Assembly (NCBI RefSeq): GCF_028882255.1
Contig: NZ_JARBUY010000004.1
Location: 30,529-94,528 of the forward strand
DNA length: 64,000 nucleotides
Direction: 5' to 3'
From: Maribacter polysaccharolyticus
Lineage (GTDB): Bacteria > Bacteroidota > Bacteroidia > Flavobacteriales > Flavobacteriaceae
Shown here: piece by piece, positions 1-8,931 of the stretch
How the letters are laid out: the number at the start of each line of letters is the position of its first letter
How positions within the stretch are numbered: position 1 is the stretch's first letter
The notes under the pieces: model-generated
The model's input: only the letters and a program-made list of their open reading frames with translations
The model's database searches: none
What the model was told of the DNA's origin: nothing
Program-made: the position numbers and the translations under genes

Positions 1-2
1 TT

Positions 3-437
3 GAAGGTTCCTTGACCGATGCCATGTCTAGAAGGATCATCGAAACCGTTATCATCCCCCATTTCAAGCAAGGGAATTTTTATGAGGGGTTGGATAGTGG
101 CACCGATGCCATTTTCCAGGTCTTGAATGGAGAATTTAAAGAAGAACGCTCATTCAACGATGACCCCGGTTTTCCTTTCGACACGTTTTTACCTATCATC
201 ATTTTCATTGTCATTATGATCATACTATCGAGTCGCAACCGCGGAAGCGGGGGTGGCAAAGGTGGTGGCCGAAAATCGGGACTCGACCTATGGGACGTCA
301 TCATCCTTAGCAATATGGGACGCGGAGGCCGATCCAGTGGCGGATTTGGTTCTGGCGGTAGCTTCGGTGGTGGTGGCTTCGGTGGCGGCTTTGGCGGTGG
401 TATGGGTGGAGGTGGCGGAGCCTCCGGGGGTTGGTAA
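3..437 (+). CDS. TPM-domain (YgcG-like) membrane protein, C-terminal part
   Basis: The 5' end lies outside the window: the reading frame is open from base 3 and encodes EGSLTDAMSRRII before the first in-frame Met at base 12. The first ~45 residues match the end of a TPM domain (helix with RRIIE, then FKQGNFYEGLDSG and GE), a fold found in secreted or membrane-anchored proteins of the YgcG type, some linked to photosystem repair or phosphatase activity in plants. One hydrophobic segment (about residues 57-73, FDTFLPIIIFIVIMII) is followed by a basic linker and a C-terminal tail very rich in Gly and Ser (GGFGGG-type), typical of this family. Function here is unknown; a membrane-anchored periplasmic TPM domain with a cytoplasmic Gly-rich tail is the likely topology. 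Confidence 0.8.
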   Translation, partial: EGSLTDAMSRRIIETVIIPHFKQGNFYEGLDSGTDAIFQVLNGEFKEERSFNDDPGFPFDTFLPIIIFIVIMIILSSRNRGSGGGKGGGRKSGLDLWDVIILSNMGRGGRSSGGFGSGGSFGGGGFGGGFGGGMGGGGGASGGW

Positions 438-513
438 TCCTATTTTGCACCTTTTCACTTAAGGATGAAAAGCAACCCTATCCCCTTTCTTTTATCTTAC
501 CATAAAAAGACAA

Positions 514-978
514 ATGGTTTTAAAGAAAATTCTTATTGGCATCCTCTTCCTATCCTTTGTATTTTCTTGTGAGGATGACAAAATCGATTGTTCTGCGGTT
601 TTATGTTTAAGCTCCCCTTCGATAGGTTTTGATATCCTAACTGATGGCACTAATGTTTTTTCCAATGGAAATTATACTTTGAACAGTGTTACCATTGCGG
701 GTGAAACGGCCATGGAAACCAATATTTCCCTTGAGTCGGATTTAGACTCCACCCAAAATCCGATCCTTTTTATGCAAAATCCCAAGTGGACCGATGGCGA
801 GTATACATATACCGTGCATTTAGGAAATGACGAACTCTTTCAAATGAAAGCAACCTTCATTGAATCAGAGGTAAAAAACAGTTCTTGCTGTGGTAATGTG
901 GCAACAGTACAAAGCTTGGAGATTAACGGAAGTCCAATTGAAAAAACCAACGGATTCTACATAATTTCACTTGAATAA
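514..978 (+). CDS. small secreted lipoprotein, function unknown
   Basis: A 154-residue protein beginning with a Lys-containing start and a hydrophobic stretch that ends FVFSC, a lipoprotein signal with the acylated Cys at about residue 19, followed by EDD. The mature part is short, beta-rich in appearance and has extra Cys residues (CSAVLC near residues 26-31 and a CC pair near 125), which could form disulfides in the periplasm. I recognise no family. It lies 76 bases after the TPM-domain gene on the same strand and converges with der (11-base gap), so it could be co-transcribed with the upstream gene. Confidence 0.7.
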   Translation: MVLKKILIGILFLSFVFSCEDDKIDCSAVLCLSSPSIGFDILTDGTNVFSNGNYTLNSVTIAGETAMETNISLESDLDSTQNPILFMQNPKWTDGEYTYTVHLGNDELFQMKATFIESEVKNSSCCGNVATVQSLEINGSPIEKTNGFYIISLE

Positions 979-989
979 AGTTGATTTGA

Positions 990-2294
990 CTACTTTTTTC
1001 TCATAAAGACCTTTATCGGCACTCCGGTAAAATTGAAATTCTCCCGAAGTTTATTCTCCAAAAATCTTCTGTAAGGATCCCTTACGTATTGAGGCAAGTT
1101 ACAGAAAAATGCAAATTGCGGATATGGAGTCGGCAATTGCGTACAAAATTTGATTTTGACGAACTTCCCTTTATAAGCCGGAGGCGGATAACTCTCAATG
1201 ATCGGCAACATAATATCATTGAACTTTCGTGTAGGTATTTTGTTGCTACGGTTTTTATACACTTCGACTGCCGTCTCTATGGCTTTATAAATACGCTGCT
1301 TTGTAAGCACGGAAATGAAAAGAATGGGAACATCGGTAAATGGTTCTATGGCCTTTTTGATCTTTTCGGTATATTGTTTCATGGTATTGGTTTCCTTGTC
1401 TTCCACCAAATCCCATTTATTCACTAAAATCACGATCCCTTTATTATTGCGATGTGCCAACCAAAAGATATTCGCTACCTGGCCATCAAAGCCTCTGGTA
1501 GCATCCAGGATCAATAGGCAAACGTCACTATGCTCAATGGCCCGTACCGAACGCATTACCGAATAAAACTCAAGATCTTCCTTAACTTTTGATTTTCTTC
1601 GGATTCCGGCCGTATCGACCAAATTGAACTCAAACCCAAAACGATTGTATTTCGTATCGATACTGTCGCGCGTGGTACCTGCTATATCGGTTACGATATA
1701 GCGTTCTTCCCCGATCAAAGCATTGATGAAAGATGATTTACCAGCGTTGGGCCTACCCACAACGGCAAATCTCGGTAATTCACTTTCTTCTTCCACAGTG
1801 TCTGGCAACACCTCGACCAAGGCATCGAGCAATTCCCCCGTACCACTACCATTGATACTTGAAAGCGTATAATACTCCCCTAAACCAAGTCCGTAAAACT
1901 CGACGGCATCTTCTGCACGTTTGGCATTATCAACCTTGTTTACGGCCAAAAATACGGGTTTGTTCACCCTTCGTAATAATTTGGCCACATCCTCGTCCAT
2001 ACCGGTGACGCCACTTTCAACATCGACCATAAATATCAATGCATCTGCCTCCTCGATGGCCAATTCGACCTGCTTATCTATTTGTTGTTCAAAAATATCA
2101 TCACTACCAACAACATAACCCCCGGTATCGATCAATGAGAATTCCTTGCCGTTCCAATCACTTTTCCCATAATGCCGATCTCGTGTCACCCCACTTATGG
2201 CATCGACAATAGCCTCCCTTCTCTGGATCAATCGATTAAAAAAGGTAGATTTCCCAACATTAGGCCTTCCTACAATGGCAACAATAGCACCCAT
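990..2294 (-). CDS. der: ribosome biogenesis GTPase Der (EngA)
   Basis: A 434-residue tandem-GTPase protein of normal family length. It has two G domains, each with a P-loop (GRPNVGKS at about residues 8-15 and GRPNAGKS near 180), DTGG/DTAG switch motifs and NKVD/NKWD base-recognition motifs. The C-terminal KH-like domain ends in a basic tail (VFMRKK). Der binds the 50S subunit and is needed for its late maturation. The ATG start leaves only six residues before the first P-loop, as usual. It is single-standing on the minus strand, converging with the small lipoprotein gene and separated by ~390 bases from the next gene upstream. Confidence 0.97.
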   Translation of the reverse strand: MGAIVAIVGRPNVGKSTFFNRLIQRREAIVDAISGVTRDRHYGKSDWNGKEFSLIDTGGYVVGSDDIFEQQIDKQVELAIEEADALIFMVDVESGVTGMDEDVAKLLRRVNKPVFLAVNKVDNAKRAEDAVEFYGLGLGEYYTLSSINGSGTGELLDALVEVLPDTVEEESELPRFAVVGRPNAGKSSFINALIGEERYIVTDIAGTTRDSIDTKYNRFGFEFNLVDTAGIRRKSKVKEDLEFYSVMRSVRAIEHSDVCLLILDATRGFDGQVANIFWLAHRNNKGIVILVNKWDLVEDKETNTMKQYTEKIKKAIEPFTDVPILFISVLTKQRIYKAIETAVEVYKNRSNKIPTRKFNDIMLPIIESYPPPAYKGKFVKIKFCTQLPTPYPQFAFFCNLPQYVRDPYRRFLENKLRENFNFTGVPIKVFMRKK

Positions 2295-2521
2295 ACATAT
2301 TTATTTTGCCGCAAAGGTAGTACTATTTAATCTTCAAAAATTCAAAATAAACCCCAAAATAGTGGATATACCGCCTTGATAGGGGTATATTTACCTCTTT
2401 ATGAATTCGATTGTGGCCTATTTTATCCTCGCCAGAACCCCTTAAGTATCAAAAGTTTTGACAGGTATCGCTATGGTATGTTGAACTCACGATGCCATCA
2501 TGGTCCCCTATATTTTGAACA

Positions 2522-2674
2522 TTGTCCGACAGAAAACACCAAGGTGCCCGATACGCCAATGAATACTACATTTTTAAAGTCGAACAGGGGAGTGCTCTAT
2601 TTCGCTCCTATTGGGAAAAGATTGCCCATGGGCAAGATGTTATCCATTTTTTTGTTAAATTCAAAAACACTTAA
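2522..2674 (+). CDS. possible small ORF or decayed gene end (TTG start)
   Basis: The der to 2684 spacer has no convincing full gene. One frame from a TTG at 2522 to TAA at 2672-2674 encodes 50 residues of ordinary composition (for example YANEYYIFKVEQG and SYWEKIAHG). It ends 9 bases before the next start. The frame is closed by a TGA just upstream of the TTG, there is no in-frame ATG and no clear ribosome site, so it may be the 3' end of a decayed gene rather than a live small gene. The other open frame across this spacer (2376-2687) has no protein-like features. Confidence 0.25.
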   Translation: MSDRKHQGARYANEYYIFKVEQGSALFRSYWEKIAHGQDVIHFFVKFKNT

Positions 2675-2683
2675 TGGTTATAT

Positions 2684-3175
2684 ATGAGCATTTTACCCAA
2701 TGAAATTGTATTACGCCCAAGGTTTCAACTTCAACTGAACCAACCCAAGGATCTGGTCTTGAAGTCTTTTGAAATAAAGAACACTCCCCCATTCATCGTT
2801 AAACGAATGGATGACCATGTATTCATAAAATTCAATAGGGAAAACGTTCATTTTTGGTCTCCACAATTGCACCTGGAAATCAATGATGCAGAGGAAGGAG
2901 GTTGCAAGGTCTTTGGTCTTTTTGGACCGAACCCTACCTTATGGACATTTTTCATGTTCCTACATTTTGGTGTGGCCACCGTTTTTATCGGGCTCGGAAT
3001 TTGGGCTTATTCGAGTGCATCACTAGGCAGACCCATTGGACTTCACATCGGTCTTATGGCCGTTATGGTCATCCTTTGGTTCGTCCTTTATGCATTTGGA
3101 AGGGCCGGAAGAAGTAAGGGCAAACCACAAATGCACGAATTGCATCGGTTCATGAATCAAAGGTTAGGCCAATAA
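2684..3175 (+). CDS. conserved-looking membrane protein with two TM segments, unknown function
   Basis: A 163-residue protein. The first ~85 residues are soluble and look like a small beta-rich domain (VLRPRFQLQLN, FIVKRMDDHVFIKF, HLEINDAEEGG). Two hydrophobic segments follow (about 90-112, WTFFMFLHFGVATVFIGLGIW, and about 122-142, IGLMAVMVILWFVLYAFG), with a basic C-terminal tail of ~25 residues that is probably cytoplasmic. I recognise no family or catalytic motif. It converges with era with a 4-base gap. It is a real gene by length, composition and membrane topology, but no function can be assigned. Confidence 0.7.
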   Translation: MSILPNEIVLRPRFQLQLNQPKDLVLKSFEIKNTPPFIVKRMDDHVFIKFNRENVHFWSPQLHLEINDAEEGGCKVFGLFGPNPTLWTFFMFLHFGVATVFIGLGIWAYSSASLGRPIGLHIGLMAVMVILWFVLYAFGRAGRSKGKPQMHELHRFMNQRLGQ

Positions 3176-3179
3176 CCCG

Positions 3180-4067
3180 TTATTTTTTGTTATAACCGAA
3201 CCGCTTCAATTGTTTGGCGTCACTCCTCCAATTTTTATTTACCTTAACGTATAGCTCCAGATGTACCTGTTTGCCGAAAAACTTTTCCAAATCTTTACGG
3301 GCCTCGATCCCAACGCGTTTTAAAGCGCTTCCTTTATGGCCAATGATGATCCCTTTCTGGGAATCGCGTTCAACCATGATCACGGCCCTCATACGAATGA
3401 TGTCCGGTTCTTCAAAAAACTCCTCCGTTTCGATTTCAACGGAATATGGAATTTCCTTTTTGTAAAAAAGCAGTATTTTTTCACGAATGGTCTCATTCAC
3501 GAAAAACCGTTCGGGCTTATCGGTAAGTTGATCTTTAGGATAGTATGCCGGTGCCTCCGGAAGCAATTCAAGAATGCGTTCAAACACCCCTTTGACGTTA
3601 AAATTATTCAAAGCCGAAATCGGATGGATCTCAACCATTGGCAACTGTTCTTGCCAATATTGCACCTGTGTTTCCAATTCTTCCTGGGTTGAAGCATCTA
3701 TCTTGTTCAATAAAAGCAACACAGGAATTTTACTGTTCGCTATTTTTTTAAAGAATTGTTCATCCTTTAAGGCCTTCTCCCCTATCTCGACCATATACAA
3801 TAGCACATCGGCATCTTCGAAGGCCGACTTCACAAAGTCCATCATGGATGACTGGAGCTCATAGGCCGGTTTTATGATTCCCGGGGTATCTGACAAAATC
3901 ATTTGAAAATCGTCTCCGTTCACAATACCCAAAATCCGATGTCGGGTAGTTTGTGCCTTTGACGTGATTATGGATAGTTTTTCCCCTACAAATGCATTCA
4001 TCAAGGTAGACTTGCCCACATTGGGGTTTCCGATAATATTTACGAATCCGGATTTATGTGTTCCCAT
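3180..4067 (-). CDS. era: GTPase Era
   Basis: A 295-residue GTPase that binds 16S rRNA and assists 30S assembly. The N-terminal G domain has GNPNVGKST (residues ~12-20), the switch region with TTRHRI, DTPG and NKID. The C-terminal half has the KH RNA-binding domain with the signature GHKGSALKRVG and the closing LELYVKVNKNWR segment typical of Era. Length and start are standard. It is the last gene of a minus-strand run AGCS symporter - methyltransferase - era, with gaps of -14 and 5 bases, so it is probably co-transcribed with them. Confidence 0.97.
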   Translation of the reverse strand: MGTHKSGFVNIIGNPNVGKSTLMNAFVGEKLSIITSKAQTTRHRILGIVNGDDFQMILSDTPGIIKPAYELQSSMMDFVKSAFEDADVLLYMVEIGEKALKDEQFFKKIANSKIPVLLLLNKIDASTQEELETQVQYWQEQLPMVEIHPISALNNFNVKGVFERILELLPEAPAYYPKDQLTDKPERFFVNETIREKILLFYKKEIPYSVEIETEEFFEEPDIIRMRAVIMVERDSQKGIIIGHKGSALKRVGIEARKDLEKFFGKQVHLELYVKVNKNWRSDAKQLKRFGYNKK

Positions 4068-4072
4068 ACTTG

Positions 4073-4543
4073 TTACTTTTTATGCCTTCGCGGTTTCGGC
4101 AGGTTCCTATCGTACATTACAATACTCCCCGCAACGGCAACATTCAAACTCTTTATCGACTTAAATTGAACCAGATAATGTGCTTTTTTACAGGCCAAAT
4201 CACTTAGCCCGTGGTCTTCGGCCCCTAAAAGATACACACATCTTCTAGGATGGTTAAATTCTTCCAAGGCCACGGCTTCTTCTTTCATTTCCACCCCTAC
4301 CAATTGCGCCCCTTTGGGCAGGTTGGCATAAAAATTCTTAAAATGATCATAATGAAAATAAGGCATCGCCTTAACGGCGTGGTGGGTATCGCAGGCCTGC
4401 TTGGCATAACGGTTCCCTATGGTAAAAATAAAACTAGCCCCTAAATTTTGGGCGGTTCGCCATAACACACCCAAGTTTTCCGGCGTCTTTCCGTTTTGGA
4501 TGCCAATACCAAAAAACTCATGTTCGAAATTATCGGTGCTCAC
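4073..4543 (-). CDS. TrmH/SpoU-family RNA 2'-O-methyltransferase
   Basis: A 156-residue SPOUT-fold protein, the size of a bare catalytic domain. It shows the family's motifs: ENLGVLWRTAQNLGA near residues 21-35 (motif 1, N and R used in catalysis), YLLGAEDHGLS near 127 (motif 2) and the knotted C-terminal LNVAVAGSIVMYD (motif 3). It should transfer a methyl group from S-adenosylmethionine to a ribose 2'-OH in tRNA or rRNA; the exact target cannot be read from sequence. The start overlaps the 3' end of the upstream symporter gene by 14 bases, and the stop is 5 bases from era, so translation is likely coupled in one operon. Confidence 0.88.
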   Translation of the reverse strand: MSTDNFEHEFFGIGIQNGKTPENLGVLWRTAQNLGASFIFTIGNRYAKQACDTHHAVKAMPYFHYDHFKNFYANLPKGAQLVGVEMKEEAVALEEFNHPRRCVYLLGAEDHGLSDLACKKAHYLVQFKSIKSLNVAVAGSIVMYDRNLPKPRRHKK

Positions 4544-5894
4544 TTTTTAGCCTCTTAAAGTACTTTTTAGCCTCTACATTCACTTTAGGTGCCAACAAAA
4601 GTACGGCAATCATGTTGGGTATTACCATTAATGCGTAGGAAAGATCTATTAAGTTTTTGACCAACTCCAAGGATGCGACCGCGGCAAAGACAATCATTAC
4701 CACAAAATACACATTGTACCATTTGCCGATTTTGGCATTGGTCAAGAACGATAAACTCTTGACCCCGTAATAGGAATAGGTAAACAAGGTAGAAATGGCA
4801 AAGGCGGAAACAATGACCATTAACAATACACCTCCCCAACTGCCCAAAGAGGTATTAAAAGCATTCAGTGTCATGACTATTCCACTACCTTCTTCCAAAT
4901 AGGCACCACTTAAAATCAAAACAACTGCCGTAAACGTACATACCATAATGGTGTCTATAAATGGACCTAGCATGGCTACCAAACCTTCGCGAATAGGCTC
5001 ATCGTTTTTGGATTGCCCGTGATACATGGGGGCACTTCCCAGTCCGGCCTCATTGGAAAACATGGCCCTTCGGACCCCGATGATCACCAAGCCCCAAAAC
5101 CCTCCGGTAACCATGGTATTGAAATTCCAGGCTTCGACGAGGATCATTTTGAGGGAGGGGACGATCAGCGGGGCATTCAACACCATGACCACGACCACGG
5201 CAATTAAATAAACCGCTACCATAAAAGGCACAATGGCCGAAGCTACCTTAGCTATTTTTGTAAGTCCACCGAAAATCACAAAGGAAGTAACCACTGCCAA
5301 CACCAAGCCTATGGTCCATTTCCAATTTTCATCCCCCATATTGTATAAGGTCTCCGACGGTGCAACCACATTCATGAAAGTCTCTGTAAATTGATTGGCC
5401 GTAAAAACCCCCAAAAAGCCGAACAGCCCACAAAAAGCAAAGAAGATAGCCAGGGGTCTGGCCCTTTCTCCCAGACCTTTGGTAATATAATACATGGGAC
5501 CACCTTGAAGCTTCCCATCTTCATCGGTACCCCTGAACATGATCGCCAGACTACAGGAATAAAATTTAATGCACATTCCTATAAGGGCGGTCATCCAGAT
5601 CCAAAAAACGACCCCTGGTCCGCCATCGTGGATGGCAATGGCCACGCCCGATATGTTCCCGAGTCCTACTGTGGCAGCAACGGCTGCGGAAAGTGCTTGT
5701 AATGAACTTACGTCACCCACGGCATTCTCATCGTCATATTTACCTCTGGTAATATCCAGTGCATGTTTAAAGTACCTATACGGCAATCCCCTAGAATACA
5801 TCACCAAAAATACCCCTCCTCCAATAAGCAAGATAAACATGGGCCATTCCGTCCATTTAATGGCATCTTGCAAAAAGCTATTTAAAATTTCCAT
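4530..5894 (-). CDS. AGCS-family alanine/glycine:Na+ symporter
   Basis: A 454-residue inner-membrane transporter with about ten hydrophobic segments. The family signature is visible: VGLGNISGVAIAI in the first third, GGPMYYITKGLG, and the strongly conserved FSNEAGLGSAPMYHG loop. Members take up alanine or glycine with sodium. Length is normal for the family. It is the first gene of a three-gene minus-strand run; the next gene starts inside its last codons. Nothing in the sequence explains a functional link to the RNA methyltransferase and Era, so the operon is probably just a housekeeping grouping. Confidence 0.93.
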   Translation of the reverse strand: MEILNSFLQDAIKWTEWPMFILLIGGGVFLVMYSRGLPYRYFKHALDITRGKYDDENAVGDVSSLQALSAAVAATVGLGNISGVAIAIHDGGPGVVFWIWMTALIGMCIKFYSCSLAIMFRGTDEDGKLQGGPMYYITKGLGERARPLAIFFAFCGLFGFLGVFTANQFTETFMNVVAPSETLYNMGDENWKWTIGLVLAVVTSFVIFGGLTKIAKVASAIVPFMVAVYLIAVVVVMVLNAPLIVPSLKMILVEAWNFNTMVTGGFWGLVIIGVRRAMFSNEAGLGSAPMYHGQSKNDEPIREGLVAMLGPFIDTIMVCTFTAVVLILSGAYLEEGSGIVMTLNAFNTSLGSWGGVLLMVIVSAFAISTLFTYSYYGVKSLSFLTNAKIGKWYNVYFVVMIVFAAVASLELVKNLIDLSYALMVIPNMIAVLLLAPKVNVEAKKYFKRLKSEHR

Positions 5895-6027
5895 AAGGCA
5901 TGAAGGTAAGAAATTTTTACAACTGACCTTGGTTAAGAACTAAACTAAGTACCAAATTAATTTCCTCAACTTTTTAAGGGTTGATTTTCTTATCTTTAGC
6001 AAAAACCCTTCTTTAGCAAAAACTGTT

Positions 6028-7533
6028 ATGAGGTTAAAATTAATTCCGTTATCACCCCTTATTTGCTGTCTTTTGTTGTTCGCGTGTAGTCAGGAAACGC
6101 AAGAAGTTACACCTACTTTTTACCAAGTAACTATAGAAAGCAGTTCTGGTGGCACTACCGATCTAGAAACAGGAAAATATGAAGAAGGCACAAGCTTAAC
6201 GATAACAGCTTTGGCAGATGATGGTTATATTTTTGAAAATTGGTCCGGAGATAGCACGAGTACATTGACAACGTTAACCCTTACCGTAGACAAAAACATA
6301 AATCTCAAAGCTAATTTCATAACGGAATCCAATTTCCAGGTACCAACCGATAACGTTGTCTTGATAAATGAGGAATCGATAGACCAAAGCGGTTATATTT
6401 TTGCTGTTGAAAATGGCGGAAAAGCTTGTTATCTCATAGATCACAACGGGCAATTGATCCATGAGTGGATCTTTGAGTTGGCTTTAGGCCAAGATGCCGA
6501 GCTTACTCCGGACGGTAACCTTATCGGATTATTTAAAGCGGAAACAAGTCCGGTTGGTTTTGGTGGTCAAGGGGGTATTTTAAGGGAAATTGCACCTGAT
6601 GGCAGTATCTTATGGGAATATGAGATAGCTACGGAAGACGAGATATTACACCACGACTTTACATTAATGCCCAACGGAAACATTTTGGCCTTGGTTTGGT
6701 ATCGTATTTCCAATGAGGAAGCGGTTGCCGTAGGCTTAAACAACACCACCGATGTATTTATGGAAAAAGTGGTAGAAATAAACCCACAAAGCAATACTGT
6801 CGTCTGGGAATGGAAAAGTTGGGACCACATAGTACAGAACTTCAATACAGAGCTACAGACTTATGGGGAACCTGCCGCCAACAAAGACAGGATCAACATA
6901 CTGTATTCCAACAACGACGTACACGAATTTGTTGCCAAAGGCGATTTGGTGCACCTAAACGGAATTGCCTATTACCCGGATAAAGATATCATTGCACTAA
7001 GTGCCAATTTTTATAGTGAAGTTTGGTTTATAGACCATAGCACCTCTGCTCAGGAAGCCACGACCAATAGTGGAGGGCAGTTTAATAAGGGGGGGCGTTT
7101 ATTGTACCGCTTTGGCAACCAGAAAGTATATGGAGACAACGATGCCAACAGTGATTTAAATTTTAATCACCATCCTAGTTTCATTAATACAAATGGCGAG
7201 CTGAGCCTATTGATCTTCAATAACAACACTAGTGTTGGGCAGTCTCGGGTAATGGAATTTTCCCTGCCAAGCATAGATGGCAATTCTTTGGACATCGGTA
7301 CCGAATTACGCTTTGATTTTACCGATGAAGAACTATATTTTGGCCGTGTAAGTGGTGCCGTACGGTTACCCAATGGCAATACGCTTATTTGTGAAGGCGA
7401 TTATGGCTTCTGGGAAGTTACCCCGAAAGGTGAAATCGTCTGGAAATACGACGGAAATGGACAAGGCTACTGGCGCGGTCTTTACTATGGACAAACGAGT
7501 ATGACCATAGTCAATTTACTATCCAATCTCTAA
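6028..7533 (+). CDS. arylsulfotransferase-like (ASST) lipoprotein with InlB-type repeat domain
   Basis: A 501-residue protein with a lipoprotein signal (LLLFACS, Cys at residue 20). Residues ~30-95 form a divergent InlB B-repeat-like domain (GGTTDLETGKYEEGTSLTI, GYIFENWSGD, NINLKANF), a small beta-grasp module common on secreted bacterial proteins. The rest resembles the ASST beta-propeller: repeated NG/DG blades such as TPDGNLIGLF, APDGSILWEY and MPNGNILALVW, with His residues in HHDFTLMPNG and NHHPSF that suit the family's catalytic/histidine positions. ASST enzymes move sulfate between phenolic compounds in the periplasm. No redox partner (DsbL/DsbI type) is adjacent. Substrate is unknown; a non-enzymatic propeller is possible. 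Confidence 0.75.
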   Translation: MRLKLIPLSPLICCLLLFACSQETQEVTPTFYQVTIESSSGGTTDLETGKYEEGTSLTITALADDGYIFENWSGDSTSTLTTLTLTVDKNINLKANFITESNFQVPTDNVVLINEESIDQSGYIFAVENGGKACYLIDHNGQLIHEWIFELALGQDAELTPDGNLIGLFKAETSPVGFGGQGGILREIAPDGSILWEYEIATEDEILHHDFTLMPNGNILALVWYRISNEEAVAVGLNNTTDVFMEKVVEINPQSNTVVWEWKSWDHIVQNFNTELQTYGEPAANKDRINILYSNNDVHEFVAKGDLVHLNGIAYYPDKDIIALSANFYSEVWFIDHSTSAQEATTNSGGQFNKGGRLLYRFGNQKVYGDNDANSDLNFNHHPSFINTNGELSLLIFNNNTSVGQSRVMEFSLPSIDGNSLDIGTELRFDFTDEELYFGRVSGAVRLPNGNTLICEGDYGFWEVTPKGEIVWKYDGNGQGYWRGLYYGQTSMTIVNLLSNL

Positions 7534-7580
7534 AATTGGAACATTTCGATTAGATAAAACCAAAATGAATGCAAAGTTAA

Positions 7581-7612
7581 TTTGGCGCAATCTAAAAATG
7601 ATTGTATATTTG
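7581..7612 (+). promoter_or_regulatory. Bacteroidota-type promoter of the initiator tRNA gene
   Basis: TTTG at 7581-7584 and TATATTTG at 7605-7612, separated by 20 bases, match the phylum's TTTG / TAnnTTTG promoter pattern. It lies 81 bases before the tRNA, giving a short 5' leader. Confidence 0.65.
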
Positions 7613-7693
7613 TCGCCCGTTACGGATAGTAGCGTTCTTCTTGTCAGTGTTATGGACTGAAGTTGTAAAACAAGAAAGAAGAAAAACCCATAT

Positions 7694-7766
<73 letters not shown>

Positions 7767-7773
7767 CTAAGCC

Positions 7774-7813
7774 AAAAGCCATTTGATTGATTTTCAGTCA
7801 GATGGCTTTTTTT
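7774..7813 (+). terminator. terminator of tRNA-fMet
   Basis: The inverted repeat AAAAGCCATTTGA (7774-7786) / TCAGATGGCTTTT (7798-7810) pairs over 13 positions with one G:T, has an 11-base loop and is followed by more T residues. It begins 11 bases after the CCCC of the tRNA acceptor stem. Confidence 0.85.
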
Positions 7814-8342
7814 CTTCCCGATATTTTCCCGATTTTTAGCCCACCCTCCATTAATGGTGATTGATTAATCATATTAAATACAAGACTAATATAATTCTCT
7901 TCCAATAAATTAAATACACATTACCTATTTATATAAGAAATTTTGAAAACCCATACCAATACACAAAAAGAACGGGGGGATGTTCATTTTTTCATTCCTT
8001 TTGAGGCATACTTTGGCCATACCATGATGACTATCGCATTCTTGGAACAATTTCCGATACGATTTGCATTTGAAAAATTGCTATATTTTTATAGTCTCGT
8101 TAGTAACTGGGGCAGAATCAAGAACATCAACTTCCCTTAAAGTCCAAACTTCACATGTAAGTCTGGTGTACTGAAACTCCATTGGTTTGAAATTACAAGC
8201 TTTAGTTTGTTCTGTTTCCACACCCATTGATTTCAATAGTTCCTAAACCCTCCTTTGAATTTGGTTATTTAGTTAAAATACACATCTTTATTCATCTAAT
8301 TTAGAATAAAGTCCGGCATTTTATAATCGTTTATTTGAACTT
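7814..8342. other. gene-free AT-rich spacer at the start of the island
   Basis: About 530 bases after the tRNA terminator. The only open frame of any length (7943-8140, from a TTG) has no protein-like features. I see no RNA gene or transposon end here. Confidence 0.5.
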
Positions 8343-8345
8343 TTA
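8326..8345 (-). repeat. partial copy 1 of dispersed intergenic repeat
   Basis: Carries only the core ATCGTTTATTTGAACTTT of a repeat that recurs in full at 8932, 10119 and 13153. It touches the stop codon of the toxin gene. Confidence 0.45.
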
Positions 8346-8636
8346 TAAATGTTCAATGAAGTTCATGCGTTTGCCCAAAATTCTAACAATAAAAATTTCA
8401 TCTGCACTGTCAAATTGATAAAAAACAACATGGGCTTTATAACTGTAGTATTTTAAGGTATTGGCAATGGTCGAAGCATCCTTGGCCAATTCTGGACGTT
8501 CAGCTAGTTCTTCTAAAAAGGTTTCTAAATCCAATAGGTAATTGGTGGCCTGGTCAGGACCAAAAAACTTGATACCGAACTTATATATACCCACTAAGTC
8601 GTGTTGGGCTCTTGTAGATAAACTATAATTGCCCAT
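8343..8636 (-). CDS. ParE/RelE-superfamily toxin
   Basis: A 97-residue protein when started at the ATG at 8636 (MGNYSLSTRAQHDL), which overlaps the antitoxin's end by 14 bases, as is normal for these pairs. A start 24 bases further upstream is also open but less likely. The sequence shows the plasmid-stabilisation fold: a helix with AQHDLVGIYKFG near the start, LEELAERPELAKD in the middle, and the C-terminal strands YKAHVVFYQF and IFIVRILGKRMN. ParE toxins poison DNA gyrase; RelE relatives cut mRNA on the ribosome, and which applies cannot be told here. Its partner lies immediately upstream. Confidence 0.88.
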   Translation of the reverse strand: MGNYSLSTRAQHDLVGIYKFGIKFFGPDQATNYLLDLETFLEELAERPELAKDASTIANTLKYYSYKAHVVFYQFDSADEIFIVRILGKRMNFIEHL

Positions 8637-8865
8637 TATCCACTTTTGTGATAATGTCACTTATTTTTAAATTGCTTCTGCCACTTTGCAAACCTTCATC
8701 AATGGCTGTCTTAAGCTCTAGGAGCTTCATATTCTGTTCTTGGTCCTTTCTTACCAAATCCCTTATGTATTCACTATCATTGGTGAAGTCACCGGATTGA
8801 ACCCTAAGTTTTATCCAACTGTCCTGTTGATCTGTAAAAGTGATTGATTTTCTAACTGTTTCCAT
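8623..8865 (-). CDS. ParD-type antitoxin (ribbon-helix-helix)
   Basis: An 80-residue protein with the ParD/CopG layout: an N-terminal strand RKSITFTDQQ that enters the DNA groove, then two helices (DSWIKLRVQSG, NDSEYIRDLVRKDQEQ), followed by an acidic-to-mixed tail (LELKTAIDEGLQSG) that would wrap the toxin. It neutralises the toxin encoded just downstream and should repress its own operon. A near-perfect inverted repeat sits 9 bases before its ATG. The pair forms the first unit of the repeat-separated gene array. Confidence 0.9.
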   Translation of the reverse strand: METVRKSITFTDQQDSWIKLRVQSGDFTNDSEYIRDLVRKDQEQNMKLLELKTAIDEGLQSGRSNLKISDIITKVDNGQL

Positions 8866-8874
8866 AATTTAAAC

Positions 8875-8906
8875 TATGGTGCAATATAGTTCTTTTTTGC
8901 ACCATA
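8875..8906 (-). promoter_or_regulatory. operator of the toxin-antitoxin operon
   Basis: A perfect inverted repeat TATGGTGCAA (8875-8884) and TTGCACCATA (8897-8906) with a 12-base centre, lying 9 bases upstream of the antitoxin start. Ribbon-helix-helix antitoxins bind such palindromes to repress their own promoter; binding here is inferred. Confidence 0.7.
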
Positions 8907-8931
8907 TACAAAAATCATTTCGCTTATTACA

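Noticed and set aside
2376..2687. 103-codon open frame overlapping the start of the two-TM gene
   Set aside because: TTG start, low-complexity aromatic/Cys pattern and conflict with the better frame at 2522; not protein-like.
7943..8140. 65-codon open frame after the tRNA-fMet
   Set aside because: TTG start, no ribosome site, no family resemblance; best read as chance open frame.
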